Shown: positions 1 to 10,152 of the stretch, in pieces
How positions within the stretch are numbered: the first letter of the stretch is position 1
How the letters are laid out: every line of letters begins with the position of its first letter
Origin: Pseudoalteromonas sp. G4
GTDB taxonomy: Bacteria; Pseudomonadota; Gammaproteobacteria; Enterobacterales; Alteromonadaceae
NCBI RefSeq assembly: GCF_028875915.1
Contig: NZ_JAPEHW010000002.1
Span: 123,963 to 187,962 of the forward strand
Direction: 5' to 3'
Length of the DNA: 64,000 bases
Notes under the pieces: model-generated
Told to the model about the DNA's origin: nothing
The model's database searches: none
The model's input: only the letters and a program-made list of their open reading frames with translations
Made by a program: the position numbers and the translations under genes

Positions 1-548
<548 letters not shown>

Positions 549-579
549 TTAAATGCCATTTAAACTCGGCGTTCAATAC

Positions 580-628
580 TTACATTGAAAGGGGTGTGAT
601 TTTGCTAAATCACAAAAATTGAATGTAA
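580..628. repeat. Nested inverted repeat upstream of icd
   Basis: Outer arms TTACATTGAA (580-589) and TTGAATGTAA (619-628) pair with one mismatch. Inside them is a perfect GTGATTT / AAATCAC pair (596-602 and 607-613) with a 4-base loop. The element ends 47 bases before the icd start and could be a leader hairpin or an operator. The TGTGA...TCACA half-sites are 10 bases apart, not the 6 of a CRP site. Confidence 0.5.
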
Positions 629-753
629 TTGACTTAGTCTAGCGTTATTTTTATTGCTGACAATTGGCCGATAGTATAGCAGGGCTAGTTTAAATAAAAA
701 GAATTAGCAATCACAAAATGTTCAATTGACAAGGATAAGCTGTTTTTTAGGCA

Positions 754-778
754 TAAAAAAAGCGGGCGATCCGCTTCT
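754..778 (-). terminator. Rho-independent terminator of cspD
   Basis: On the minus strand, AAGCGG and CCGCTT form a 6-bp stem with a 5-base loop, followed by a run of seven T. It lies about 30 bases after the cspD stop codon and separates cspD from icd. Confidence 0.85.
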
Positions 779-809
779 TTATTATTATAATTTGTTTAAG
801 GGAAACCCT

Positions 810-1025
810 TTAAACTTCGCCTTCAGTTGGCGCAATATTGGTCGCGTGTAGGCCTTTTGGACCTTGTTGCAACTCAAATGTTACATCTTGGCCGGCTTTA
901 AGTGTTTTGTAGCCATCCATTTGAATGGTTGAAAAATGAGCAAAGATATCCTCTGTGCTACCTTCTTCTACGATAAACCCAAACCCTTTTGCGTTATTGA
1001 ACCATTTGACTTTTCCGCAAGCCAT
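810..1025 (-). CDS. cspD: Cold-shock domain protein CspD
   Basis: This 71-residue single cold-shock domain protein has RNP1 (KGFGFI, residues 13-18) and RNP2 (DIFAHFS) motifs for single-stranded nucleic acid binding. It has no extra domain. Its position divergent from clpS-clpA matches the conserved cspD-clpS-clpA arrangement of gammaproteobacteria, where CspD is a stationary-phase inhibitor of replication. The family call is certain; the CspD subtype rests mainly on gene context and length. A terminator follows at 754-778. Confidence 0.88.
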   Translation of the reverse strand: MACGKVKWFNNAKGFGFIVEEGSTEDIFAHFSTIQMDGYKTLKAGQDVTFELQQGPKGLHATNIAPTEGEV

Positions 1026-1159
1026 ACCTCAACATCCTTCTATAAGTTGACTAAAATCATGTTATTCTACATGGTAAATTATATACCAAGGCTAAAACGA
1101 ACCAGTGCTGCGGATTACACAAGCTAACGTTCGTAAATTGCTTAGTAAATAATCACCTA

Positions 1160-1190
1160 TTGACTGTAGTTTATATGAACAAACAGTCAA
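1160..1190. promoter_or_regulatory. Inverted repeat in the cspD/clpS divergent promoter region
   Basis: Perfect 8-bp arms TTGACTGT (1160-1167) and ACAGTCAA (1183-1190) are separated by 15 bases, so half-site centres are 23 bp apart, about two helical turns. The position between two divergent genes suggests an operator for a dimeric regulator. I cannot name the regulator. Confidence 0.4.
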
Positions 1191-1282
1191 GTGTTTTTTA
1201 ATTGTTTTTAACAATTTAAATAAATTTTTAATTTTTAAGACTCAAAGTTGCTTGAGTTTACAAGAGATGACTATATTAAATT

Positions 1283-1600
1283 ATGAGTGGTACACAATTT
1301 TCAGATTTAGTAGACAACCAAAAGGAAAAGCAGCGACAAAGCATTAAACCGCCGCGCAAGTATAAAGTCATTTTAAATAACGATGACTACACGCCGATGG
1401 ATTTTGTTGTTGAAGTTCTAGCACGTTTTTTTAATATGGATTCAGACAGGGCGACTGAAATCATGTTGAAGGTACATTACGATGGCAAAGCTGTGTGTGG
1501 TATTTACAGCGCGGAAGTTGCAGAAACAAAGGTAGCGCAGGTTAATCAATATGCGCGTGATAATGAACATCCACTGTTGTGTAGTTTTGAGCCCGAATAA
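1283..1600 (+). CDS. clpS: ATP-dependent Clp protease adaptor ClpS
   Basis: The 105-residue protein has a charged N-terminal tail, then the ClpS core [20 protein letters not shown], containing the NDDYTPM motif that lines the N-degron pocket, and [20 protein letters not shown], which contacts the ClpA N-domain. ClpS hands proteins with Leu, Phe, Trp or Tyr at the N terminus to ClpAP. clpA starts 24 bases after its stop, so the two are co-transcribed. The ribosome site before the ATG is weak. Length and sequence are typical of the family. Confidence 0.96.
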   Translation: MSGTQFSDLVDNQKEKQRQSIKPPRKYKVILNNDDYTPMDFVVEVLARFFNMDSDRATEIMLKVHYDGKAVCGIYSAEVAETKVAQVNQYARDNEHPLLCSFEPE

Positions 1601-1624
1601 AAGAAGTTATGAGAGGAGTTTATT

Positions 1625-3892
1625 ATGCTAAATAAAGACTTGGAAATTACCTTAAACTCCGCATTCAGAGAAGCGCGTAGTCGCAGACATGAATTTATGA
1701 CTGTGGAGCACTTATTGTTAGCCCTGCTAGATAATCCGTCAGCCATTGATGCATTATCTAGTTGTGGCACAGATCTACAATCACTAAAAATTGCGTTGTC
1801 AGATTTTATTGATGAAACAACGCCAATCATTCCAGAATTGGAAGATGAACGAGAAACACAACCAACACTTGGCTTTCAACGTGTATTGCAACGCGCTGTT
1901 TTTCATGTTCAATCATCAGGAAAAAGTGAAGTAAATGGTGCCAATGTTCTTGTTGCAATTTTCAGCGAACAAGAAAGTCAGGCGGTGTATTTACTTAAAA
2001 AGAGCGATATTACTCGACTTGATATTGTTAACTACATTTCTCATGGCATTTCACGTTTAGATGAAGAAGAAAATCATCATTCTGAAGAAGAGCAAGAAAT
2101 TGAAAACAGCTCTGAACAAGCGGTTGATGAAAAATCAAAACTTGAAAACTTTACAACCAATCTAAATACTCAAGCAGAACTTGGCTTAATCGATCCACTG
2201 ATAGGGCGGGATAGTGAAATAGAACGCACGATTCAAGTGCTGTGTCGTCGTAAAAAGAATAATCCACTGCTTGTTGGTGAAGCAGGTGTAGGTAAAACTG
2301 CCATTGCAGAAGGGCTTGCTTACAGAATTGTAAATGAACAAGTACCTGAAGTTATCTCTGACGCAACCGTATTTTCACTAGACATGGGTGCTTTACTTGC
2401 TGGTACAAAATACCGCGGTGACTTTGAAAAACGTTTTAAATCATTGTTAAAACAGCTGCAGCAACACAAAAATGCAATTTTGTTTATAGATGAAATCCAC
2501 ACCATTATTGGTGCGGGTGCAGCCTCTGGTGGGGTAATGGATGCATCAAACCTAATCAAACCATTACTTTCAAGTGGTAAGCTGCGTTGTATGGGCTCGA
2601 CTACTTACAACGAGTTCAAAAATATTTTTGAAAAAGACCGCGCTCTAGTTCGTCGTTTCCAAAAAATTGATATTGTTGAGCCGTCAATTGCGGACACCAC
2701 CAAAATATTAATGGGCTTAAAAGAACGATACGAAGAGCATCATGGCATCCGTTACACTCAAACGGCACTAAAAGCTGCTGCTGAGCTATCGGCTAAATAT
2801 ATCAATGAGCGCCACCTTCCGGACAAAGCAATTGATGTTATTGATGAAGCAGGTGCAAGCCAACGTTTATTACCTGTTTCACGCCGTAAGAAGACAGTAA
2901 CAGTATCTGATATTGAACAAATCATTGCGAAGATTGCACGCATTCCTGAGCAAAATGTATCCAATTCAGATAAACAAGTTTTGCAATTGCTTGACCGTAA
3001 TCTAAAGATGGTGGTGTTTGGTCAAGATGATGCCATTGATGCGCTAAGCGCAGCAATTCGCCTATCACGTTCAGGTCTATCAAGTGATGATAAACCCATT
3101 GGTTCATTCCTGTTTGCAGGTCCTACTGGGGTTGGTAAAACAGAGATCACAAAACAATTAGCGAAGTGTTTAGGGGTTGAGTTAGTCCGCTTTGATATGT
3201 CTGAATACATGGAAAAACACGCGGTTAGTCGCTTAATTGGTGCGCCTCCTGGTTATGTTGGCTACGAACAAGGTGGCTTATTAACAGATGCGGTAATTAA
3301 ACAACCTCATTGCGTGGTGTTATTAGATGAAATCGAGAAAGCACATCCTGATATTTACAATGTATTATTGCAAGTAATGGATCATGGTACGCTAACAGAT
3401 AATAACGGTCGTAAAGCTGATTTTAGAAACGTGGTGCTTGTGATGACCACTAATGCAGGTGTACAAGAAACCATACGTAAATCAATTGGCTTTAAGCAGC
3501 AAGATCACAGCCATGACGCTATGAGCGAGATTAATAAAACATTCACCCCTGAATTTAGAAACCGCTTAGACAACACGATTTGGTTTAATCACTTAGATGA
3601 AAAAGTAATTCTACAAGTGGTAGATAAGTTTATTGTTGAACTAGAATCTCAACTGGATGCTAAATCTGTTTCAATTGAAGTTACTGAGCCTGCACGTAAG
3701 TGGCTTGCAAAAGAAGGGTATGATAAGGCAATGGGTGCACGCCCGATGGCCCGTTTGATTCAGGAAAAACTTAAAAAGCCATTAGCTAACGAAATTCTGT
3801 TTGGTGAGTTATGTGATGGCGGAAACGTAAAAGTGAGTATTAAAGATAAACAGCTCACCTTTAGTTATGAAAAGGAAAGCGTTGAAGCCTAA
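1625..3892 (+). CDS. clpA: ATP-dependent Clp protease ATP-binding subunit ClpA
   Basis: This is a full-length (755 aa) class 1 Clp/Hsp100 unfoldase. It has a Clp_N domain (about 1-145), a first AAA+ domain with Walker A GEAGVGKT and Walker B ILFIDEIHT, and a second AAA+ domain with Walker A GPTGVGKT and Walker B VVLLDEIEKAHP. A C-terminal D2-small domain follows (GARPMARLIQEKLKKPLANEIL). It unfolds substrates and feeds them to ClpP; with ClpS it degrades N-degron proteins. A good ribosome site (GAGAGGAG) precedes the ATG and a strong terminator follows. clpP is not in the window. Confidence 0.98.
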   Translation: MLNKDLEITLNSAFREARSRRHEFMTVEHLLLALLDNPSAIDALSSCGTDLQSLKIALSDFIDETTPIIPELEDERETQPTLGFQRVLQRAVFHVQSSGKSEVNGANVLVAIFSEQESQAVYLLKKSDITRLDIVNYISHGISRLDEEENHHSEEEQEIENSSEQAVDEKSKLENFTTNLNTQAELGLIDPLIGRDSEIERTIQVLCRRKKNNPLLVGEAGVGKTAIAEGLAYRIVNEQVPEVISDATVFSLDMGALLAGTKYRGDFEKRFKSLLKQLQQHKNAILFIDEIHTIIGAGAASGGVMDASNLIKPLLSSGKLRCMGSTTYNEFKNIFEKDRALVRRFQKIDIVEPSIADTTKILMGLKERYEEHHGIRYTQTALKAAAELSAKYINERHLPDKAIDVIDEAGASQRLLPVSRRKKTVTVSDIEQIIAKIARIPEQNVSNSDKQVLQLLDRNLKMVVFGQDDAIDALSAAIRLSRSGLSSDDKPIGSFLFAGPTGVGKTEITKQLAKCLGVELVRFDMSEYMEKHAVSRLIGAPPGYVGYEQGGLLTDAVIKQPHCVVLLDEIEKAHPDIYNVLLQVMDHGTLTDNNGRKADFRNVVLVMTTNAGVQETIRKSIGFKQQDHSHDAMSEINKTFTPEFRNRLDNTIWFNHLDEKVILQVVDKFIVELESQLDAKSVSIEVTEPARKWLAKEGYDKAMGARPMARLIQEKLKKPLANEILFGELCDGGNVKVSIKDKQLTFSYEKESVEA

Positions 3893-3904
3893 TCTTTAAA
3901 CAAC

Positions 3905-3936
3905 AAAAAGCCCGCTAATTTAGCGGGCTTTTTTTA
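3905..3936. terminator. Terminator shared by clpA and infA
   Basis: An approximately 10-bp stem (AAGCCCGCTA / TAGCGGGCTT) is followed by seven T on the plus strand and preceded by A-rich sequence on the minus side. It lies between the convergent genes clpA and infA and could serve both. Confidence 0.9.
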
Positions 3937-3957
3937 TATTCGATACTGCTAAAATAA

Positions 3958-4191
<234 letters not shown>

Positions 4192-4265
4192 TCAGTTGTA
4201 TTCTTTAAAGCTGCAGATTTTGCCGAAAAGCCATGCATATGTAAAGTGATCATTGGCATTTCGCC

Positions 4266-4976
4266 TTATTTTTTAATTTCTAGCTGCCAAACATTGTTGT
4301 TAAGTTTTTGGTAGGGCTTAAATTTAGTTTTATAGTTCATTTTACGACAAGCATCAATTTGGTAACCAAGATATAAAAAGCGCTTATTTATCTGCTTGGC
4401 AAATTCAATTTGTTTTAAGATCATCATAGTCCCCAAACTATAATGTTCATATTCAGGGTCGAAAAAAGTGTAAATAGCTGATAAAGATTCGAAAAGTGTG
4501 TCAGTTACTGCAACTGCAATAAGTTTATCTTGATGCCATAATTCTAGATAATTAATGTTTAACCAGCTACAGGTTAAAAAACTTTCATATTGTTCAATTG
4601 ATGGCGGAAACATCGCGCCATCATGATGCCTAAGAACTATGTATTTTTCGTATAAGGTGTAGTAAATATCTTTACTCTTTTTGCTGGTTTCGAGTCTAAA
4701 TTCATTACTTTTAGCAATAATTCGTTTTTGCGATCTACTCGGTTTAAATTCAGAAACTTCTAAACGAATAGCTTTGCAAGCATTGCAGCTAGGGCAGTGT
4801 GGTCGGTAAATTTGATCACTTGAACGACGAAATCCCAAAGCTAATAGATGTTCAAACTTTTGCTGTGTATAAAAATCATGATCAAGAACCACTAGTAGCC
4901 GCTCTTGCTCATTATCTATATAACTGCATGGGAATTGTTGGCTTATCCCAAGCTTAACAGGCATATGTTCAGTCAT
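4266..4976 (-). CDS. bpt: Aspartate/glutamate leucyltransferase (arginyltransferase family)
   Basis: The 236-residue protein has the ATE N-terminal domain with paired cysteines FPCSYI and CPSCNACKAIRL, then the ATE C-terminal (GNAT-like) domain with a run ending YLGYQIDACRKMNYKTKFKP. Family knowledge: bacterial Bpt transfers Leu from Leu-tRNA to N-terminal Asp or Glu, creating an N-degron. The start overlaps the end of aat by 8 bases, so aat-bpt is translationally linked. E. coli lacks bpt, while Vibrio and many marine gammaproteobacteria have it. Arginyl versus leucyl specificity cannot be decided from the sequence. Confidence 0.92.
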   Translation of the reverse strand: MTEHMPVKLGISQQFPCSYIDNEQERLLVVLDHDFYTQQKFEHLLALGFRRSSDQIYRPHCPSCNACKAIRLEVSEFKPSRSQKRIIAKSNEFRLETSKKSKDIYYTLYEKYIVLRHHDGAMFPPSIEQYESFLTCSWLNINYLELWHQDKLIAVAVTDTLFESLSAIYTFFDPEYEHYSLGTMMILKQIEFAKQINKRFLYLGYQIDACRKMNYKTKFKPYQKLNNNVWQLEIKK

Positions 4977-5688
4977 AAATTTCCATTAATTGTTGGCTAT
5001 GCCACATCGAAACATTAATTTCTCTTTGCTTACTTTCCTTAAGTTTAGCTAAAAATTCATTTCTTGAAATTGTTGTAACGCCTAAAGAGGTTAAATGGGG
5101 ATTTTCTAGTTGGCAATCTATCAACGAAACACCATAATTTTCTAAATGGTTGTGCAATGCCCAAAAGGCAAGTTTGGAACAATTACTTTCAAAGTGAAAC
5201 ATCGATTCACCACAAAATACGTGATTAACCATAATGCCATAGAGCCCACCAACTAATTCTTGATGACAATTATAAACTTCGATACTGTGCGCAAAGCCTG
5301 CTTTATGCAAAGCGATATAAGCCAATTTCATTTCATTGGTGATCCATGTGCCTTCTTGATTTTCACGTTGCTTTATACAGTTATGAATTACTTGGCTAAA
5401 ATTAGTGTTAACGCTAACAGAGTATTTATTTTGTCTTGCTAATTTACGAAGGCTTCGACTTGTATTTATTTCACCAATATTGAGTACAGCTCGACTACTT
5501 GGGCTCCACCACATTATGGGTTCACCTTGATTAAACCAAGGGAATATACCGCTTTTATAGGCTGTAATTAAACGTGACAGTGACAAGTCACCACCAATTG
5601 CGAGCAGGCCATCTGGTTCGCTTAATGCGAAATCAGCTGGGGGAAAATCTGTAGATATAGGATCAAGTATTGTGAGTTGTGCTGTCAT
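4969..5688 (-). CDS. aat: Leucyl/phenylalanyl-tRNA--protein transferase
   Basis: This 239-residue L/F-transferase has the family signatures EPDGLLAIGGDLS, GIFPWFNQGEPIMWWSPSSRAVL, GTWIT, FCGESMF and LIDCQLENPHLTSLG. It adds Leu or Phe to proteins with N-terminal Lys or Arg and so creates ClpS substrates. The ATG lies directly against the T-run of the upstream trxB terminator, with no clear ribosome site. Expression may therefore come from readthrough or a promoter inside trxB. bpt overlaps its 3' end. Confidence 0.95.
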   Translation of the reverse strand: MTAQLTILDPISTDFPPADFALSEPDGLLAIGGDLSLSRLITAYKSGIFPWFNQGEPIMWWSPSSRAVLNIGEINTSRSLRKLARQNKYSVSVNTNFSQVIHNCIKQRENQEGTWITNEMKLAYIALHKAGFAHSIEVYNCHQELVGGLYGIMVNHVFCGESMFHFESNCSKLAFWALHNHLENYGVSLIDCQLENPHLTSLGVTTISRNEFLAKLKESKQREINVSMWHSQQLMEIYD

Positions 5689-5717
5689 AAAAAAGGCTGC
5701 GTTAATTGCAGCCTTGA
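5687..5717 (-). terminator. Terminator-like hairpin between trxB and aat
   Basis: On the minus strand AAGGCTGC and GCAGCCTT pair perfectly (8 bp, 7-base loop) and are followed by six T. The T-run ends at the aat ATG. It follows the trxB stop by about a dozen bases and should end most trxB transcripts. Confidence 0.8.
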
Positions 5718-5729
5718 GTTTAACGAATT

Positions 5730-6695
<966 letters not shown>

Positions 6696-6922
6696 TTAAT
6701 ACTGCTCTTGCTAATTAATGCGGTTGATTCTATTAAAAACAAGACAGATGTAAATTTTTTTAAGGAATTTGATATTACCGAGTTGAGCGAAGCGTCAATT
6801 TAACGTAACACCCGTTGTAAATTTAGCCACTTAGCAAAACTTTCTCTCAAAAATTGTGCGTTTAATCTGATAATTTGTTATGTTGACGCTTTTACAAAAG
6901 AATAATGCTATAGGATAACAGG

Positions 6923-8254
6923 GTGCGTTTGGATTTTTGGCAAAAAGAGCCAAGCTTTAAACTTGAAAGCGAGCAAATCTCAATTTTGCTTGATGCGGCT
7001 TCTTATCGAGCACAATTATTATCATTAATTAAATCTGCTCAAAAGCGTATTGTAATTACAGCGCTGTATTTACAAGATGATGAAGCAGGGCGTGAAATTT
7101 TATCTGCACTGCACGAGGCATCCAATGCAAACCCAAATTTACGTGTTGATATCTTAGTTGATTATCATCGTGCACAGCGTGGTCTCATTGGTGAAGCCAC
7201 AAGTGAAGGTAATGCAGCACTTTATTTAAAAGAACATCAAACGCATCAAAATAATGTTCGAGTGTTTGGTGTGCCGGTAAAAGGCAAAGAAGTGTTTGGT
7301 GTATTACACCTCAAAGGCATGGTAATTGATGATACCGTATTATATAGCGGTGCAAGTCTAAATAATGTGTACTTACAATACCAAGACCGTTACCGTCTTG
7401 ACCGTTACTTCACTATTCAAAACAATGCGTTAGCAAATGCATTTACCCAGTTTATAGACGATGAGCTAATCGCATCTAAAGCCGTTATTCGCCTTGATCA
7501 GCGTCCAATCAAAAAATTAGCTGAGTGTAAATCAGATCACAAAGCATTAATGAAGTCGCTAAAACGAGCAAAATATCCGAGCAATAACACATCACAAATA
7601 GGCACTATTGATAGCTTCTTATTTTTAGGTTTTGGTCGTCGTGGCAATATGCTCAACCGCGCGATTAAAAATCTTTTTGAATTGGGTGAAAAAGAATTAG
7701 TACTTTACACCCCTTACTTTAACTTTCCAGCGCCACTTTTGAGAGTATTAAGAAAAAAATTAAAGCAAGGTTTAAAAGTAACTATCGTTGTAGGTGATAA
7801 AACGGCTAACGATTTTTATATTTCTCCCGATAAACCGTTTAGTAAAATTGGCGCACTGCCATATTTGTATGAAACTATATTGGCTAAGTTTTTAAAAATT
7901 AATGATAAGTTTGTGCAAGCGGGTTTATTAAATGTACATTTGTGGCGACACGAAACAAACTCATTCCATTTAAAAGGGATTAGTGTCGATAATCGTTATC
8001 AAATGATGACGGGGCATAACTTAAATCCTCGTGCGTGGGGTTTAGATATCGAGAACGGAATTTTGTTTGATGATAGCCAAGGGCTATTAACCGAGCAGCT
8101 TGAGCAAGAAAAACAACAAATCTTGACGCATTGTACTAAGTTAAACGGCTATAAAGAGCTTGAAACAATGCATGATTACCCTGAACCTGTTGCAAAGTTA
8201 TTAGGCCAGGCTAAACGTGTTAAGGTTGATTTTATTATTAAACGTTTTATTTAA
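6923..8254 (+). CDS. pssA: CDP-diacylglycerol--serine O-phosphatidyltransferase (phospholipase D family)
   Basis: The 443-residue protein has two HKD-type catalytic motifs, HLKGMVIDD and HLKGISVDN with downstream GHNLNPRAWGLDIENG. This matches the peripheral-membrane PssA of E. coli (451 aa) rather than the integral-membrane type. It makes phosphatidylserine, the precursor of phosphatidylethanolamine. The start is a GTG preceded by AGGATAACAGG; there is no in-frame ATG at the conserved N terminus. It is divergent from trxB across 239 bases and convergent with ald, with a shared terminator. Confidence 0.93.
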   Translation: MRLDFWQKEPSFKLESEQISILLDAASYRAQLLSLIKSAQKRIVITALYLQDDEAGREILSALHEASNANPNLRVDILVDYHRAQRGLIGEATSEGNAALYLKEHQTHQNNVRVFGVPVKGKEVFGVLHLKGMVIDDTVLYSGASLNNVYLQYQDRYRLDRYFTIQNNALANAFTQFIDDELIASKAVIRLDQRPIKKLAECKSDHKALMKSLKRAKYPSNNTSQIGTIDSFLFLGFGRRGNMLNRAIKNLFELGEKELVLYTPYFNFPAPLLRVLRKKLKQGLKVTIVVGDKTANDFYISPDKPFSKIGALPYLYETILAKFLKINDKFVQAGLLNVHLWRHETNSFHLKGISVDNRYQMMTGHNLNPRAWGLDIENGILFDDSQGLLTEQLEQEKQQILTHCTKLNGYKELETMHDYPEPVAKLLGQAKRVKVDFIIKRFI

Positions 8255-8280
8255 TTTTTAATTGATTCTTTTAAAAACAA

Positions 8281-8308
8281 AAAAAAGCAGCTTTCGCTGC
8301 TTTTTCTT
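8281..8308. terminator. Bidirectional terminator between pssA and ald
   Basis: AAAGCAGC and GCTGCTTT form an 8-bp stem with a 4-base loop, flanked by A-rich sequence on the left and a T-run on the right. It serves the two convergent genes. Confidence 0.85.
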
Positions 8309-8323
8309 ATTACTGTATCTGAA

Positions 8324-9442
8324 TTAGCTGTTTAAAGCGTCTACAGGTGATACATATTCCATACCAAAGCCTTCAGCAACTTCTTTACATGTTACTTTAC
8401 CTTTGAATACATTTAAGCCATTCATGAAGTGTGAATCTTCAAGTAATGCTGCTTTGTAGCCTTTGTTAGCTAACTTAATGATGTATGGTAATGTTGCATT
8501 GTTAAGTGCAAATGTTGACGTACGTGGAACCGCACCTGGCATATTTGCAACACAGTAGTGAACAACATCATCAACAATATAAGTTGGTTCTGCATGAGTT
8601 GTAGCTTTAGAAGTTTCAATACAACCACCTTGGTCGATTGCAACGTCAACAATAGCTGCACCAGGCTTCATACGTTTGATGTGATCCGCTGTAACTAGTT
8701 TTGGTGCCGCTGCACCAGGGATTAGAACACCACCAATTACAAGGTCTGCTTCTAAAACGTGCTTTTCTAATGCATCAGCAGTTGAGTAAACAGCTTTAAC
8801 ACGGTTACCGAATTGTGCATCGATACGACGTAAAACATCAACGTTACGGTCAAGAACAACAACATCAGCGCCCATGCCAACAGCCATTTGAGCAGCGTTG
8901 TTACCAACCATACCTGCACCAATAACAACAACTTTTGCTGGCTCAACACCTGGTACGCCACCAAGCAGCATACCGCGACCTGCATTTGATTTCTCAAGTG
9001 CCTGTGCACCAGCTTGAATTGACATACGGCCTGCTACTTCTGACATAGGTGCAAGAAGTGGTAAACCACCGCGTGCATCTGTTACTGTTTCGTAAGCGAT
9101 ACAAATAGACTTAGACTTAATTAGGTCTTCAGTTTGTGGAAGATCTGGTGCTAAGTGTAAGTAAGTGAATAGAATTTGGTCTTCGCGTAGCATTGCACGC
9201 TCAACTGCTTGAGGCTCTTTCACTTTAACAATCATGTCTGCTTTAGCGAAAACTTCTTCAGCAGTATTTAGAATTTCAGCACCTGCGGCTTCATAATCTT
9301 CGTTTGTAAAACCAATGCCAATACCTGCATTAGTTTCTACAAACACACTGTGACCGTGGTTGATTAACTCACGAACACTTGCCGGAACCATACCTACACG
9401 ATATTCGTGGTTTTTAATCTCTTTAGGTACACCGATAATCAT
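8324..9442 (-). CDS. ald: Alanine dehydrogenase
   Basis: The 372-residue NAD-dependent L-alanine dehydrogenase begins MIIGVPKEIKNHEYRVGMVP, a family signature, and has a Rossmann NAD-binding motif VVVIGAGMVGNNAAQMAVGMGADV near residues 170-195. It interconverts alanine and pyruvate plus ammonia. It is divergent from an lrp gene with 135 bases between, which suggests control by Lrp, a known pattern for ald genes. It is 372 residues long, close to the family norm. Confidence 0.96.
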   Translation of the reverse strand: MIIGVPKEIKNHEYRVGMVPASVRELINHGHSVFVETNAGIGIGFTNEDYEAAGAEILNTAEEVFAKADMIVKVKEPQAVERAMLREDQILFTYLHLAPDLPQTEDLIKSKSICIAYETVTDARGGLPLLAPMSEVAGRMSIQAGAQALEKSNAGRGMLLGGVPGVEPAKVVVIGAGMVGNNAAQMAVGMGADVVVLDRNVDVLRRIDAQFGNRVKAVYSTADALEKHVLEADLVIGGVLIPGAAAPKLVTADHIKRMKPGAAIVDVAIDQGGCIETSKATTHAEPTYIVDDVVHYCVANMPGAVPRTSTFALNNATLPYIIKLANKGYKAALLEDSHFMNGLNVFKGKVTCKEVAEGFGMEYVSPVDALNS

Positions 9443-9577
9443 AAATTCACCTTACTTTGAACTGTGGTAATAGATAATACTATTTTATCTAGCTTTAATT
9501 GGTTGATGTAACTTTATTTTGTTGAATTTCTGGTTGATAAAACTATATAATCAAAAAATAAAGAGTAATATTCCAAT

Positions 9578-10057
9578 TTGGTTGAGCTAGTGTTAGATCG
9601 TATTGATAAAAAGATAATAGTCGAATTACAAAAAGATGGCAGAATTTCAAATGTCGAATTAGCAAGACGTATCGGTTTGAGTGCAACCCCCTGTTTAGAG
9701 CGTGTTAAAAAGCTTGAAAGGGAAGGCTTTATAAAAGGCTATAAAGCCATTGTTGACCCAAAAAAAGTAGGCGCAGCATTATTAGTTTACGTTGAAATTA
9801 CGCTTACCAAAACATCACCTGATGTATTTGAAGATTTTAGTAAAGCGGTAAAAACACATGACGAAATCTTGGAATGTCATTTAGTATCCGGTAATTTTGA
9901 TTTTTTACTTAAAACCCGTGTAGCAGATATGACTGCATATCGTGACTTATTAGGCGATATTCTTCTGCGTTTACCTGCGGTTTCAGAAAGTCGTACTTAT
10001 GTAGTGATGGAAGAGGTTAAAAGTGACGATGTTTCGCTTCTAAAAATAGCCCCATAG
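9578..10057 (+). CDS. lrp: Leucine-responsive regulatory protein Lrp
   Basis: The 159-residue protein has an N-terminal AsnC/Lrp helix-turn-helix (DRIDKKIIVELQKDGRISNVELARRIGLSATPCLERVKKLE in overlapping pieces) and a C-terminal RAM effector domain. Identity to E. coli Lrp is high, including ISNVEL, TPCLERV and RTYVVMEEVK. No ATG is available: a stop lies at 9566-9568, so translation starts at TTG 9578 or GTG 9590. AAGAG at 9561-9565 favours the TTG. It is divergent from ald and upstream of ftsK, as lrp is in E. coli. Confidence 0.94.
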   Translation: MVELVLDRIDKKIIVELQKDGRISNVELARRIGLSATPCLERVKKLEREGFIKGYKAIVDPKKVGAALLVYVEITLTKTSPDVFEDFSKAVKTHDEILECHLVSGNFDFLLKTRVADMTAYRDLLGDILLRLPAVSESRTYVVMEEVKSDDVSLLKIAP

Positions 10058-10152
10058 TAATAGAATAACTAAGCTATTTAATTTTTGTATCTTCATTTAC
10101 CAACTACAGTGCAAATAGCAGGAAGTAAAGAATAATAAAAAGGGGAGTTGTA

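Noticed and set aside
596..613. CRP site upstream of icd
   Set aside because: The TGTGA and TCACA halves are 10 bases apart, while CRP sites have 6.
8470..9009. Overlapping ORFs antiphase to ald
   Set aside because: They lie in another frame of the same strand inside ald, are Leu/Gln rich and lack ribosome sites.
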